DNA of 64,000 bases, taken from positions 62,001 to 126,000 of the forward strand of contig NZ_JBHSXH010000011.1 of NCBI RefSeq assembly GCF_042662625.1, given 5' to 3'. Below, one piece after another: positions 1 through 8,434 of this stretch. The notes under the pieces are model-generated. The model made no database searches, was not told the DNA's origin, and was given only the letters and a program-made list of their open reading frames with translations. Position 1 is the stretch's first letter; each line of letters begins with the position of its first letter. Made by a program: the position numbers and the translations under genes. Origin of the DNA: Halopelagius fulvigenes. Its GTDB lineage: Archaea > Halobacteriota > Halobacteria > Halobacteriales > Haloferacaceae.

Positions 1-798
1 GGGGTAGTCAAATAACAGAAGCACTACTCAATATATTTTGTGTATTTCACTACAAAATGTCATTTCGTTACACACATGTTTTTGGGCCGTATCTGCCCCT
101 GTGACTGCTTGAGAAGACGAAAGACAGTCACTCTGAGGTTTATATTTTAGACGGAACTGATGATCTAGTAAGAGTTCTGATATTCCTGCACTCACGTGTG
201 CGAAAACTGTCGTCTTAGGAGATACTGGATAGTGAGAGAGGGTGTCAATCAATATATTTGTGTTCCCGAGAAAGAGAGGTTTTCAGCGCGGTATTTTCTC
301 TATGTCGGACGACCTTGTTATACGACATTCCTCCTCCATGAGGCGGGCCGGTTGAGTCACTGGTAATGTGAGCTGTCATCAAAATTTGTATTGATTAGAT
401 GAGTTGTTTTATTGGTCTATATTCCCTTTTTCGTGAGTATTTCCTCGAACCTTGCGGTTCTCTGTGTTGGGAGGTCACCGTCAGATCGTCTACTAAGAAG
501 GTATGGGGTCGTTTCCGAGAGCGTCGCATCGGCGAGATGAACACGGTCAGATGTCCACTGCAGCGCATGGGGTTGGCTTTGCGAGAGCACACCCTCTGGT
601 TGAACACAGTGTCAGCTGTTGCATAGGGTGTTTTTCTGAGAGGGGCATGGAGCCGTTCAGCGACAGTATCCAGAACCTCGCCCGGAGGGTCATCGATTCC
701 GGGAGTCGCCGCTCTAGAGAGAGGTACGGTTGCCGGACTTCCACCGGTCCCATAGGGTTGTGTTTGTTTTCTGAGCGCGGCCGTGCAGGCAGACAAGA
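1..798. other. non-coding, lower-GC stretch
   Basis: I see no gene here. The first 450 bases are clearly richer in A+T than the rest of the window. The open frames present on both strands lack the strong G/C bias at third codon positions expected of a haloarchaeal gene, and none resembles a known family. The stretch lies downstream of the nitric oxide reductase gene, which reads toward it. Confidence 0.5.
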
Positions 799-977
799 CT
801 ACTCCCCGTGGAGTTCCTGCATGACAAGGAACTTTCGCGCCGCCTCTTCCGCGGTCGTGGTCTCTTCCTCAACCCTGCCTCTTCGAGTGTCGGCTTTCCC
901 TTTTGCTCAAGCAGAGGCACGTCGAATCCGGCCGAGCGAAGGACGGCGACTGACCGGCGAAAGTCCGTGCCGATCAC
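799..977 (-). pseudogene. decayed gene fragment downstream of norB
   Basis: The reverse strand carries two coding-like pieces in different frames that together read like the end of one protein. The first piece contains SVAVLRSAGFDVPLLEQKGK. The second contains TTAEEAARKFLVMQELHGE and then a TAG at 799-801. The frame changes near 860. Codon use in both pieces is haloarchaeal, but no start lies in frame with the second piece. I do not recognise the family. It lies on the same strand as norB, just after its stop, and is best read as the remains of a former neighbour. Confidence 0.3.
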
Positions 978-980
978 TGA

Positions 981-3900
981 CTACAGTGGATGATTATCCC
1001 CTTGGCTCTCGCGGCCAGTTTCACTGTCCCGTCCCCGATTCGCCCTCTTTGAGGTCGACGAATTTGTCCCAGTCGGCACGAGAGAACTCTGCCGTGCTGC
1101 GTAGAGGTGTCGAATCGCGCCGATAGTAAAGGCGAGTGCACCGAGGATCATGGGCGTGTCTCCAAGTGTTCGCGCCCATAGTAGTGTCTGGACGTGATCT
1201 TGTTCGTAGAACTCGAGGCTCCGCGCGACAGCATACCCGTCCTGATAAGCGGTCTGTAGCTGTACGAATCCAACAGGAAGTAACGATGCAACGGACATGA
1301 TCACGAGTCCAACGTTCGTCAGCCAGAACGCTCCCCGGAACCATGTCGGGTCCCACGCAGCTTCGGGTGTGACGACACGCAGAATATATGTGCCGAGACC
1401 AAGTGCCAGTAGGCCGAATGCGCCGAACAGCGAGGTATGAGCGTGTGCAACGGTCAGGTAGGTTCCGTGTTCATAGTAGTTGATTACTGGGAGGTTGATG
1501 AAGAAACCGAGTACCCCACCACCGACGAAGTTCCAAACACTACTACCGACGATGAACAAGAGCGGTATCGTGTAGGGGAACGCCTCGTCTTGAGCTTTCA
1601 AGGACCGATATTCACCGAAACTTCGATAGAGGACAAACACGAGCGGGACGAACTCGAGAGTCGAGAACGTCGTCCCGAGCGGGACCCAGAAGTCGGGGAG
1701 ACCGACCCACCAGTAGTGGTGGGAGACGCCGACGATTCCTGCCGCCATGATCGCGAACACTTCAAAGAGAATCGCTTTTTCCGCGTCACCCCTCTCGAGG
1801 AGGTCCATCGACACCAATGCAACGGAAATCACGGCGGTGACGAAGAACTCGAAGACGCCCTCAACCCACATGTGAACGACCCACCAGCGCCAGAATTCCG
1901 TAACCGCCATGTTCGTCTCGGGCGTATAGAGCATGCTCGCGGCAAACATGAGCGCGATCGAGCCACCCGCGTAGGTCATGAAGTGACCCAAGCCGGTCAG
2001 CGGTTCATCCAACTGGCGGACGCTACGGAGCACCAACCCTGTCCAGCCGACGAAGCCGCCGAGCAACCCAACCTTCCAGAGTCGGCCGACTTCGAGATAC
2101 TCGAGACCCTCAGAGCCGAGCCACCACCAGAGATCACCGTCCTCGGGCGCCCCGAGTTTGCCATGTGTGCCGAGCCAGACGCCCGTGAACGCGCCGACTG
2201 TCACGAATACGAGCACGCCGAGTAGTGCAGCTGTGCCCTCGGCCTGCCAAGGTGGGTCGTGATCGCTGAACAGTCCTGGCAGAAAGAGCCCGCCTGCGAG
2301 CCACAGCGTCGTGATCCAGAGGATACCGAGGTTAACGTGCCAGGTACGACTGACAGAAAACGGCAACAGCGAGACGATGTCGATCCCAAGTGCGTCCCCT
2401 ATACCGTAGAACCCGGTTCGTTCGACATAGTAGTGGGCGAGCAGCGCACCAACGAGCGCTTGTGCGACGAACAGCGCCCCTGCGATGGGGACATACCACG
2501 CTGCAGCGTACTGGGTCGGCGTGATCGATACTTCATCGGGGGAAGGTACGTCGATAAGCTCGGTCGTCGGTTCGGCCAAATCGAACGAGTGGTACGCCCA
2601 GACGCCAGCGCCGCCGCCAGCAATGAGGAGAATGACACTGATCGTGCTCCAAACCAGTACCTGTCCAGTGGGTCGGTTTCCGGTCGCGGGCACGTACGGC
2701 CAGTCGTTCGTATAGGAGTGATCCGAGCCAGGCCGGTTGGTGTGGGACATCCATGCCGTCCAGCACGCAAAATCAGCGATTCGTTTGGCGTGGTCGACCG
2801 ATTTAACGAACTTCGAGGGAATCCCTCGTTCGGGTGAGCCGCCGTAGTACCGGTCGACGTACTGGTCCCGAATCCGATGATGGGCATAGACTTCGGCCGC
2901 TGAGTACTGGGCAACAGACCCCTCCGGAGCATCTGCGTCGAGTTCCCGTTCGACGCGTTTTGCAATGACTGCCTGCTCGTCATCGTCAAGTGCGTCGAAT
3001 GAATCAGCACCTTGTTGGCGAGCGTAATACTCACGCATGAACTCGGCTTTTAGCGCCAGCGCATCGGCGGTAAGATCGACCCCGAAGTACGAGCCGTTAC
3101 CCAGGATCGAGCCCAAGTTCATGAGCCCGTTTGCCTGAAACGCTTTCTTGCCAAGTTGTACTTGCTCGTCCGTGACGATCAGCTCCCCATCCGGTCCGCG
3201 AATCTCATCGGGAATCGGTGGTGCACGCTTGTAGGATACCCACGCTCCAAGGCCCATCGCGATGAAATTAGCGACGAAGAGCGCGACGAGCACCAGTGAC
3301 CCGGTCGACTGTGACCGGAGCGCTGCGAGATCGACGCTCCCGTCTCCAGTCTCGAGTACCAAATTCGAGAGGAGCTTGAATAAGACACGCTCTGGTGTGG
3401 CGGTTCCACTACCTCCGTTAGTCAGATTCGACGCCAGGGCCGGAAGCGTACGGGCGAGGGCTCGATCACCGACCACGTCGTCTGAGAGGAGTGCCGTTGC
3501 CGCAAGCGCCATCGCGGCCGCTGGTCGACCAGCCTTTCGATCAGACAGAACCTTGGTTGCGTCGCTCGATTGAGTACCCGCGCTCTGTGAGCCCTCAGTT
3601 CCGACCACGTCACGTGACTGGTCACTGACTATCTGCGGTACCTCCTCGGTCAACGTTCGTTCGAGTGCGTGGCCGACGACCACGGCGTCCCGCTGGAGGG
3701 CATCCTCGAGAACGCGGTCGAGGGACTGATCCGTCTCGATATCTAGTTCTGCACAGAAATGTGAGTACGCTTCCGTAAGCGCGCGGTCGACTGTCTCCGA
3801 CGTGTCTGACTGCGAGCTCGCATCCGACTCCGCCGATGGCCGTCTCGAATCGTCGGCAACGAACTGCTCAAGTAGTTCGTCCGTACTCACGGCAGTTTCT

Positions 3901-4343
3901 GAGGCCAACTGGTTCCGGATCGCTGTCAGTGTCTCGTCGTCGAGACGAGTTGCATTCATGTTGTACCGCCGCAGGAACGACTCGAATGAATCGTCGATGT
4001 TTAGATATAGGTCGGACTGTTCACGGAGTTCGTCGACAGTTTGGTCAAGAACTCGTTCACACAGTTCGTTGGCGGCTCGCTCGACGAGTCGTTCGCGGAT
4101 GCCAGTCTCAGTTTTGGCTTCAGACTGCGTTCGTAGTTCGTCTACACCCCGGTCGATAACACCGGAGACTTGCTCACTAGTCGTACGACGGACTCGTATC
4201 GAAAAACCGTTGATGGTCTCTTTCCCTGCTTTGAGACGATCTGTTACGTAATCGGTCGGATGGTGTGTCTCGGTTCCGCTGGACGAATCACCTGTTGACA
4301 GAACACTTGTAAGGTCCATGACCAGTTTGTGCACACCCGGCAT
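981..4343 (-). CDS. norB: quinol-type nitric oxide reductase with long N-terminal extension
   Basis: This membrane haem-copper-superfamily enzyme would reduce NO to N2O with electrons from quinol or a blue copper protein. The protein is about 1120 residues when started at the ATG at 4343. That ATG has a TATA-like ACCATTATCTG about 27 bases upstream; the frame is open to a TTG at 4409 and another ATG lies at 4319. Residues from about 349 form a complete qNOR: one membrane helix, an extracytoplasmic domain, then the catalytic helices. Visible ligands are RTWHVN (His about 669), VVHMWVEG (His 824, Glu 828), VSHHYWW (His 875/876) and AHAHTSLFG (His 967/969). qNORs are usually 740-790 residues. 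The first 350 residues are an extra acidic, helix-rich, Ser/Thr-rich region that I cannot assign. The catalytic part looks functional. Confidence 0.9.
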   Translation of the reverse strand: MPGVHKLVMDLTSVLSTGDSSSGTETHHPTDYVTDRLKAGKETINGFSIRVRRTTSEQVSGVIDRGVDELRTQSEAKTETGIRERLVERAANELCERVLDQTVDELREQSDLYLNIDDSFESFLRRYNMNATRLDDETLTAIRNQLASETAVSTDELLEQFVADDSRRPSAESDASSQSDTSETVDRALTEAYSHFCAELDIETDQSLDRVLEDALQRDAVVVGHALERTLTEEVPQIVSDQSRDVVGTEGSQSAGTQSSDATKVLSDRKAGRPAAAMALAATALLSDDVVGDRALARTLPALASNLTNGGSGTATPERVLFKLLSNLVLETGDGSVDLAALRSQSTGSLVLVALFVANFIAMGLGAWVSYKRAPPIPDEIRGPDGELIVTDEQVQLGKKAFQANGLMNLGSILGNGSYFGVDLTADALALKAEFMREYYARQQGADSFDALDDDEQAVIAKRVERELDADAPEGSVAQYSAAEVYAHHRIRDQYVDRYYGGSPERGIPSKFVKSVDHAKRIADFACWTAWMSHTNRPGSDHSYTNDWPYVPATGNRPTGQVLVWSTISVILLIAGGGAGVWAYHSFDLAEPTTELIDVPSPDEVSITPTQYAAAWYVPIAGALFVAQALVGALLAHYYVERTGFYGIGDALGIDIVSLLPFSVSRTWHVNLGILWITTLWLAGGLFLPGLFSDHDPPWQAEGTAALLGVLVFVTVGAFTGVWLGTHGKLGAPEDGDLWWWLGSEGLEYLEVGRLWKVGLLGGFVGWTGLVLRSVRQLDEPLTGLGHFMTYAGGSIALMFAASMLYTPETNMAVTEFWRWWVVHMWVEGVFEFFVTAVISVALVSMDLLERGDAEKAILFEVFAIMAAGIVGVSHHYWWVGLPDFWVPLGTTFSTLEFVPLVFVLYRSFGEYRSLKAQDEAFPYTIPLLFIVGSSVWNFVGGGVLGFFINLPVINYYEHGTYLTVAHAHTSLFGAFGLLALGLGTYILRVVTPEAAWDPTWFRGAFWLTNVGLVIMSVASLLPVGFVQLQTAYQDGYAVARSLEFYEQDHVQTLLWARTLGDTPMILGALAFTIGAIRHLYAARQSSLVPTGTNSSTSKRANRGRDSETGRESQGDNHPL

Positions 4344-4465
4344 CACTAGTCCCGGAACTGACAGATAATGGTATGCCCGAGATATGCAAGTAGTATGTCG
4401 TATCGCCAAGTCCTCTAACGTTCAATAGCAACTGACTCCCAGGAGGATGGGATCACCTTTGGCGT

Positions 4466-4636
4466 CTACTCGAGAGGTGCCCCGTGCACGCCACTAACCA
4501 CGACTACGGCGAGTCCAGCGAGAACGCTAGTCGCGGTTCGCAATCGTTGACTGAACGTGATCTCTGTGGCAACGTACACTGCACCAACTAGTGCGAGTGT
4601 CAGAGACGGAAAGAAATTGATGGTATCGAGGCTCAC
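4466..4636 (-). CDS. possible small membrane protein or gene remnant
   Basis: The frame is coding-like and hydrophobic and ends at the TAG at 4466. It contains LTLALVGAVYVATE and then SVLAGLAVVVVSGVHGAPLE, enough for two membrane helices. It stays open upstream to about 4697, just after the CPBP gene, but the only usable start I see is the GTG at 4636, giving 56 residues. It lies between the CPBP gene and norB on the same strand, so it could be the third member of an operon. Alternatively it is the tail of a larger transporter-like protein whose front has been deleted. I do not recognise the family. Confidence 0.35.
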   Translation of the reverse strand: MSLDTINFFPSLTLALVGAVYVATEITFSQRLRTATSVLAGLAVVVVSGVHGAPLE

Positions 4637-4701
4637 GATCGCAGCGAGACCGTGCTCGTACGTACGAGAGAACGGAGTATCAGATTCGACATCGTCTCTG
4701 T

Positions 4702-5424
4702 TTAAGCGTACAGGAGTTGGAAGTAACTCACCACGAGCAGAACCACGTTGTAACTGGCATGAGCGAGAATCGGCGCTAGAAGGTTGTTGGTTCGTTCGTA
4801 GACTACTCCGAACACTGCTCCGACGGCGGAGATCATAAACGCGCCCGCAACAATAGGTACGAGGTCTCCTGAGTAGTTCGCAAGATGCATCGCACCGAAC
4901 AGCAGACTCGCCCCCACGACCGCAGAGACGGGCCCGAACTGGTCTCGGAGCCGACGTTGGATAATGCCACGAAACAAGAACTCCTCGACAGGAGCGACAA
5001 TGACGACGGAGAGGACGGCGAGACCGAGTAGATACGTAGGATCGGTCGCCCCGATGTCCCCGATAACAGAGCTCGGGAGGAGGTCGAGTGCCGATAAAAC
5101 GACAGAGAGACTCGTCGCGACGATAAGTGCGAGCACCATCCCTCCGATGGCGTAACCCAGTGTTGAGAGAGAAGGCGTTGCGATTGGGACCGAAAGATCT
5201 CGATAGCGGAGGTACACGTATCCTAGTGCAAACATCCCAAGCTGCCCGGCAGCAGTTAGCCCTACGAGGACAGCGGTATTCTGGATGTCGTACCCGAGTA
5301 TAATCAGCGGAACGATGAACACGACGCCAGCGACGAGAGCGACAATGAATGTAAGTACTGCTAACCCGACCATCTCGAGTACTGTTCGAAGACCCGATTG
5401 GGTCGATTGTTGTAAATTGTTCAT
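4702..5424 (-). CDS. CPBP-family intramembrane metalloprotease
   Basis: The protein has 240 residues, about seven membrane helices and the signature of the CPBP/Rce1 (CAAX protease and bacteriocin-processing) family. Motif 1 is PVEEFLFRG (Glu 147, Glu 148, Arg 152), motif 2 is LLFGAMH (His 180) and motif 3 is AHASYN (His 222, Asn 226). These residues form the glutamate/histidine active site of the family, so the enzyme should be catalytically competent. In bacteria such proteins handle bacteriocin self-immunity or maturation. In haloarchaea their substrates are mostly unknown. It is upstream of norB on the same strand, but about 290 bases and a small open frame lie between them. Confidence 0.85.
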   Translation of the reverse strand: MNNLQQSTQSGLRTVLEMVGLAVLTFIVALVAGVVFIVPLIILGYDIQNTAVLVGLTAAGQLGMFALGYVYLRYRDLSVPIATPSLSTLGYAIGGMVLALIVATSLSVVLSALDLLPSSVIGDIGATDPTYLLGLAVLSVVIVAPVEEFLFRGIIQRRLRDQFGPVSAVVGASLLFGAMHLANYSGDLVPIVAGAFMISAVGAVFGVVYERTNNLLAPILAHASYNVVLLVVSYFQLLYA

Positions 5425-5492
5425 ATTATTGACTCAAAGGCAAGACAAGTGATTGTTCTGATATCCTCGTAGCAGAGAGGCTTTAGCGGTGC

Positions 5493-5707
5493 GACTTCAC
5501 GTTTGAGCCGGCAGCGGTACGTGTCGACCCTGGAACCACCGTCGTCTGGGAATGGACCGGAAACGGTGACGCACACAGCCTCGCGGCGGTAGATAGGAAT
5601 TTCAAGTCCAACCTAGTAGAGACGGTTGGGACAAGCTACGCCCTTCAATTCGACGGTGTAGGTGTTAGCAAATACGTGCCCGTCTCACGCACTGGAGGCC
5701 ATGCGTG
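5493..5707 (+). pseudogene. halocyanin (blue copper protein) fragment
   Basis: This is a single open stretch of about 71 codons between a TAG at 5484 and a TGA at 5705. It reads FTFEPAAVRVDPGTTVVWEW, then TGNGDAHSL, then a broken end with YVPVSRTGGHA. The first part is the unmistakable core of a halocyanin/plastocyanin-like domain, including one histidine ligand region. The Cys-Pro-x-His-x-x-x-x-Met end that supplies the other copper ligands is gone. There is no start codon, signal peptide or lipobox. Halocyanins commonly sit beside nitric oxide or nitrite reductase genes in haloarchaea as electron donors, so this is probably the lost partner of the norB on the other strand. Confidence 0.7.
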
Positions 5708-5784
5708 ACCGCTTCGCCTTATATCGTAGAGCGGGAGTGCATGGGGATGAAGCCCGACGACATCAAGGGGGAGAGGACCCGTTG

Positions 5785-5826
5785 TCTTAACCAACAGTCA
5801 GAATGGGACACCCTCAGGTTGGTTAA
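5785..5826. repeat. inverted repeat with TTAACCAAC arms
   Basis: TTAACCAAC at 5787-5795 is matched exactly in inverted orientation by GTTGGTTAA at 5818-5826. The same TCTTAACCAAC is repeated directly at 6667-6677, just past the vapBC pair, and CTTAACC or its complement also occurs at 5881-5887 and 5965-5971. This could be a hairpin, an operator family or a footprint of module insertion. Confidence 0.45.
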
Positions 5827-5982
5827 CGAATTCACGCATGGGGGTTATTTTCGACGACGAGTGGTGTCTGGGTGAATGTGGGTTAAGTCTCGTCTGGGGG
5901 CGCCGTCTTCCGGCGCGCCAGGAAGGGTTGATGCGTTCCTTTTGGACGCATGGGGTCGTCCGCTCTTAACCGTCGGCGTAAC

Positions 5983-6000
5983 ACTCTTAGAGGCATATAT
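5983..6000 (+). promoter_or_regulatory. likely vapBC promoter element
   Basis: An A/T-rich stretch (CTCTTAGAGG followed by CATATAT) ends 14 bases before the ATG at 6014 and starts about 30 bases before it. It is the only TATA-like element close to the antitoxin start. Confidence 0.4.
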
Positions 6001-6013
6001 CTGAATATATTGT

Positions 6014-6262
6014 ATGGTGAAAACCATCCGCGTCTCGGAGGAGTATCACAAGTGGCTGGACGCCCACAAACGGGACGATGAGACGATGGAGGACACTCTG
6101 CGCCGGATTACGCGCGGCCCCCACCCCGACGACGTTGCCGGCCTCCTGTCGAAAGAAGAAGCCGAGGAAGCGAAAGCCGCAGTTGAGCGTCTTCGCGGCC
6201 GCGACCGCGACCGTCTCGACGCCGCGCGCGCCGCGTTCAAGAGCGAGAACGCAGACGAGTGA
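6014..6262 (+). CDS. vapB: VapB-type antitoxin
   Basis: This acidic and highly charged 82-residue protein begins with the ribbon-like strand KTIRVSEEYHKWL and continues with DETMEDTLRRIT. This is the usual layout of the short VapB antitoxins found in haloarchaea: an N-terminal DNA-binding ribbon-helix-helix-like part and a C-terminal helix that wraps the toxin. Its stop overlaps the GTG start of the next gene (GTGA), so the two are translationally coupled. VapB would neutralise VapC and repress their shared promoter. The RHH assignment rests on length, pattern and context. Confidence 0.8.
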   Translation: MVKTIRVSEEYHKWLDAHKRDDETMEDTLRRITRGPHPDDVAGLLSKEEAEEAKAAVERLRGRDRDRLDAARAAFKSENADE

Positions 6263-6654
6263 TAATCGACTCGTCGTTTTTGTTCGACCTGATGGCAGAC
6301 GACCCGGACGCGTTCGCGAAGGGTGCGGAGCTTGTCGACCAAGGGGAGATGCAGTGGTTACCCACCCCGGTCGTCGCCGAGGCATACTACGGCGTCGCGA
6401 CGGTTCAGAGCGATACCACCAAACAGGAGATGCGGAACCGTCTGTTAGGCTACCCTCGAGTCGACGTCGACGAGGAGGTCGCCAGGACCGCGGGTGAACT
6501 GCTTGCATGCGCCGATGATGGAACGGGCGGAGACGCCGGTGTTGGGATAAACGACGCCTACATCGCCGCGATGGCGGAGATACTCGACGATGCCGTCCTC
6601 ACAGCCAACGTCGACGACTTTGAAGCTCTTGGTGTCTCGGTCGAAACGTACTGA
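6259..6654 (+). CDS. vapC: VapC-type PIN-domain ribonuclease toxin
   Basis: This 131-residue PIN-domain protein begins at a GTG that overlaps the vapB stop. The acidic active-site residues are all visible: Asp 4 in IIDSSFLFD, Glu 41 in VVAEAYYG, Asp 99 in GINDAYIAA and Asp 119 in ANVDDFEAL. VapC proteins are Mg2+-dependent endoribonucleases, often cutting tRNA or rRNA. The pair forms a compact two-gene module in a debris-rich area, consistent with an addiction or stability module on accessory DNA. Confidence 0.88.
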   Translation: MIIDSSFLFDLMADDPDAFAKGAELVDQGEMQWLPTPVVAEAYYGVATVQSDTTKQEMRNRLLGYPRVDVDEEVARTAGELLACADDGTGGDAGVGINDAYIAAMAEILDDAVLTANVDDFEALGVSVETY

Positions 6655-6712
6655 GAGATGCCCCTATCTTAACCAACGCCAGCCACGGTACTCCTCGCCT
6701 GTTGGGTAATCT

Positions 6713-6822
6713 CTACTCCGGCGGGTCGTCAAGGAGATTCTCCTCAGCGAGCGTTATTGCAGGTTCCGAAGTCAGTGAGACGAACGCCGCGTCGACATCG
6801 AGGAGGTACAGAGCCGACCATG
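6713..6822 (-). pseudogene. C-terminal gene fragment, unidentified
   Basis: The reverse strand reads ALYLLDVDAAFVSLTSEP and later LAEENLLDDPPE, ending at a TAG at 6713-6715, with clear haloarchaeal codon bias. No start or upstream continuation is visible. It looks like the last 35 residues of an acidic protein whose front has been removed. Confidence 0.3.
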
Positions 6823-6873
6823 ACCCAGAACCGTGGCGTATCTTCTTGCAACTGGCCGCCGAAGCAACAGCCT

Positions 6874-7683
6874 ATGGAATACGTAACTACCCAGGGTGTG
6901 GACATCCCAGCACTGGGCTTTGGGACGTATCCGATGAGAGGCGAGACATGTCAAACCGCAGTCCACCAAGCGTTGGAAACAGGGTACCGGCACGTCGACA
7001 CAGCCCAGATGTACAATAACGAGCGGGCAGTGGGCCAGGCAATCGCGGCTGCCGACGTGCCGCGCGACGATATCTTCCTCGTGACGAAGATCCTCCGCCA
7101 GAACCTTGCGCACGATGACGTCCTTGAATCCGTCGAGGAAAGCCACGGGCGGTTGGCAACCGACATCGATCTGCTGTTGATTCACTCCCCGAGTCGTACC
7201 ATCCCGGTCGAGGAGTCGATTGCGGCGATGAACGACCTCCAGAAGCGGGGAATAGTCCGGCACATCGGAGTCAGCAACTTTTCTGTCGGCCAACTGCAGG
7301 ACGCAATCGCGGCCTCCGACACCCCGATTCTCACCAACCAGGTGGAGTATCACCCGTTCAAGGAGCAGGCCAACCTGCTTGAGTTCTGCATCGAAAACGG
7401 GGTTATGCTGACCGCCTACAGTCCTCTCGCGGAAGGCCGCGTCATCGGCAACGACCGCCTTAAGGGGATAGGCGCTCGATACGGGAAGACCGAAGCCCAG
7501 GTCGCGTTGCGGTGGCTCCTCCAGCAAGAACAGGTCTCGGCGATCCCAAAGGCATCGAGCCCCGCACACATCCAAGCGAACTTCGACGTCTTCGACTTCG
7601 AACTCACAGACGAGGAGATGACGCAGATCTTCGATCTCCAAGGCGGGCTTCTCACCAGGCTCCAAACCGCACTTGGTCTCTGA
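6874..7683 (+). CDS. aldo/keto reductase
   Basis: This is a cytosolic NAD(P)H-dependent oxidoreductase of the AKR superfamily, 269 residues from the ATG at 6874. The frame extends upstream, but those residues do not match the family, whose N-terminus is the strand VTTQGVDIPALGFGTY seen here. The catalytic tetrad is complete: Asp 42 and Tyr 47 in HVDTAQMYNNE, Lys 72 in LVTKI and His 104 in LLIHSP. SNFSVGQL and the C-terminal SAIPKASS cofactor loop are also present. Substrate unknown; many haloarchaeal members are annotated as 2,5-diketo-D-gluconate reductase-like or as general aldehyde reductases. It stands alone between gene fragments. Confidence 0.88.
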   Translation: MEYVTTQGVDIPALGFGTYPMRGETCQTAVHQALETGYRHVDTAQMYNNERAVGQAIAAADVPRDDIFLVTKILRQNLAHDDVLESVEESHGRLATDIDLLLIHSPSRTIPVEESIAAMNDLQKRGIVRHIGVSNFSVGQLQDAIAASDTPILTNQVEYHPFKEQANLLEFCIENGVMLTAYSPLAEGRVIGNDRLKGIGARYGKTEAQVALRWLLQQEQVSAIPKASSPAHIQANFDVFDFELTDEEMTQIFDLQGGLLTRLQTALGL

Positions 7684-7738
7684 CTCAGCAACGGTGTGGC
7701 GCTGGGTCACCGACGGGGCGACGTAGTAATTCAGGCCC

Positions 7739-8020
7739 CTACTTGTTTGATCCAATTCCCAAATCGGTCCCCGTGCCTTCGAGGCAGCAGCCCCGCTGAA
7801 ACCATCGACTAAACCACGTTACGATACAGAAATATCGTAGAGAGAGGACGCCGTCTCGACGGACAGTTACGTGCTGATACACTGTGACGCCGTGGGTGGT
7901 GGCGATGATTGAACACACCGGCGCCTTGATGACGACACGCTGGCCGCTCTCGAATCCGAGTTCGGTGATGTGGAGGCTGGGGATCGCGTACTCCCTATCC
8001 TCCAGAACGCACTCACCCAT
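7739..8020 (-). CDS. small hypothetical protein, possibly SpoVT/AbrB-like
   Basis: From the ATG at 8020 this frame encodes about 94 residues. The segment with DREYAIPSLHITELGFESGQ resembles the RxxIPxxxxxxLGxxxG pattern of AbrB/MazE swapped-hairpin DNA-binding domains. Codon use in the first 60 codons is strongly G/C-ending, as in real haloarchaeal genes. The last 25 residues are less convincing, so the gene may have lost its natural end. It is divergent from, and nearly touches, another broken small gene at 8029-8214. The function call is tentative. Confidence 0.35.
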   Translation of the reverse strand: MGECVLEDREYAIPSLHITELGFESGQRVVIKAPVCSIIATTHGVTVYQHVTVRRDGVLSLRYFCIVTWFSRWFQRGCCLEGTGTDLGIGSNK

Positions 8021-8028
8021 TGGGCGTT

Positions 8029-8214
8029 TCATACGAAACCGTCGACGTCGATATTGAGGTACAGCGGTCGGAGGAGTGGGAGACACTCGCCGACCGCGAC
8101 GACCTGGCATCGCTCTCCCGCAGCTAACTGACGCAACTCCTCACGGCGGGGCTCATTTCGGGAGAGGAGCACGCAACGGCGCGGATGGAGAAGCGGCGGC
8201 GCAAGGCGGAGTAG
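8029..8214 (+). pseudogene. small acidic protein interrupted by an in-frame stop
   Basis: One frame reads YETVDVDIEVQRSEEWETLA and on to LASLSRS, then a TAA at 8125-8127. It continues in the same frame as LTQLLTAGLISGEEHATARM and ends KRRRKAE before TAG. Codon bias continues across the stop, which points to a single gene broken by a point mutation. There is no clear start codon. The pattern (short acidic front, helix, basic tail) is that of a small haloarchaeal DNA-associated protein, but I do not recognise it. Confidence 0.4.
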
Positions 8215-8434
8215 TCAACCGCGGCGTCTCGGTGTCGTGTATGGGTTGCCCCGCACCCAGGGGACGTATGGAGACGTCGGCCGACGGCATCGCCGAGACT
8301 CGCTCTGACCCTCGCTGTTTTCCTGTCGCTCCCACGCGCGGCGTTCGGTCGTGTTCGGTGGTTATTCGCCACCTAGGGCGGTGTTTTCGGAACCGGACAC
8401 CTGCCCGTGAGCGTGACCGACTCGGCCACCCCGC

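Noticed and set aside
503..1126. Long forward open frame (207 codons) at the left end
   Set aside because: The translation is rich in Arg and Ser with no domain, its codon bias is poor, and it runs antisense into the end of norB.
1437..2225. Forward frame of 262 codons inside norB
   Set aside because: It is antisense to the catalytic helices of norB. Long antisense frames are expected in high-GC genes.
6772..7755. Reverse frame of 327 codons opposite the aldo/keto reductase
   Set aside because: The forward strand has the full AKR catalytic tetrad; the reverse translation has no recognisable domain.
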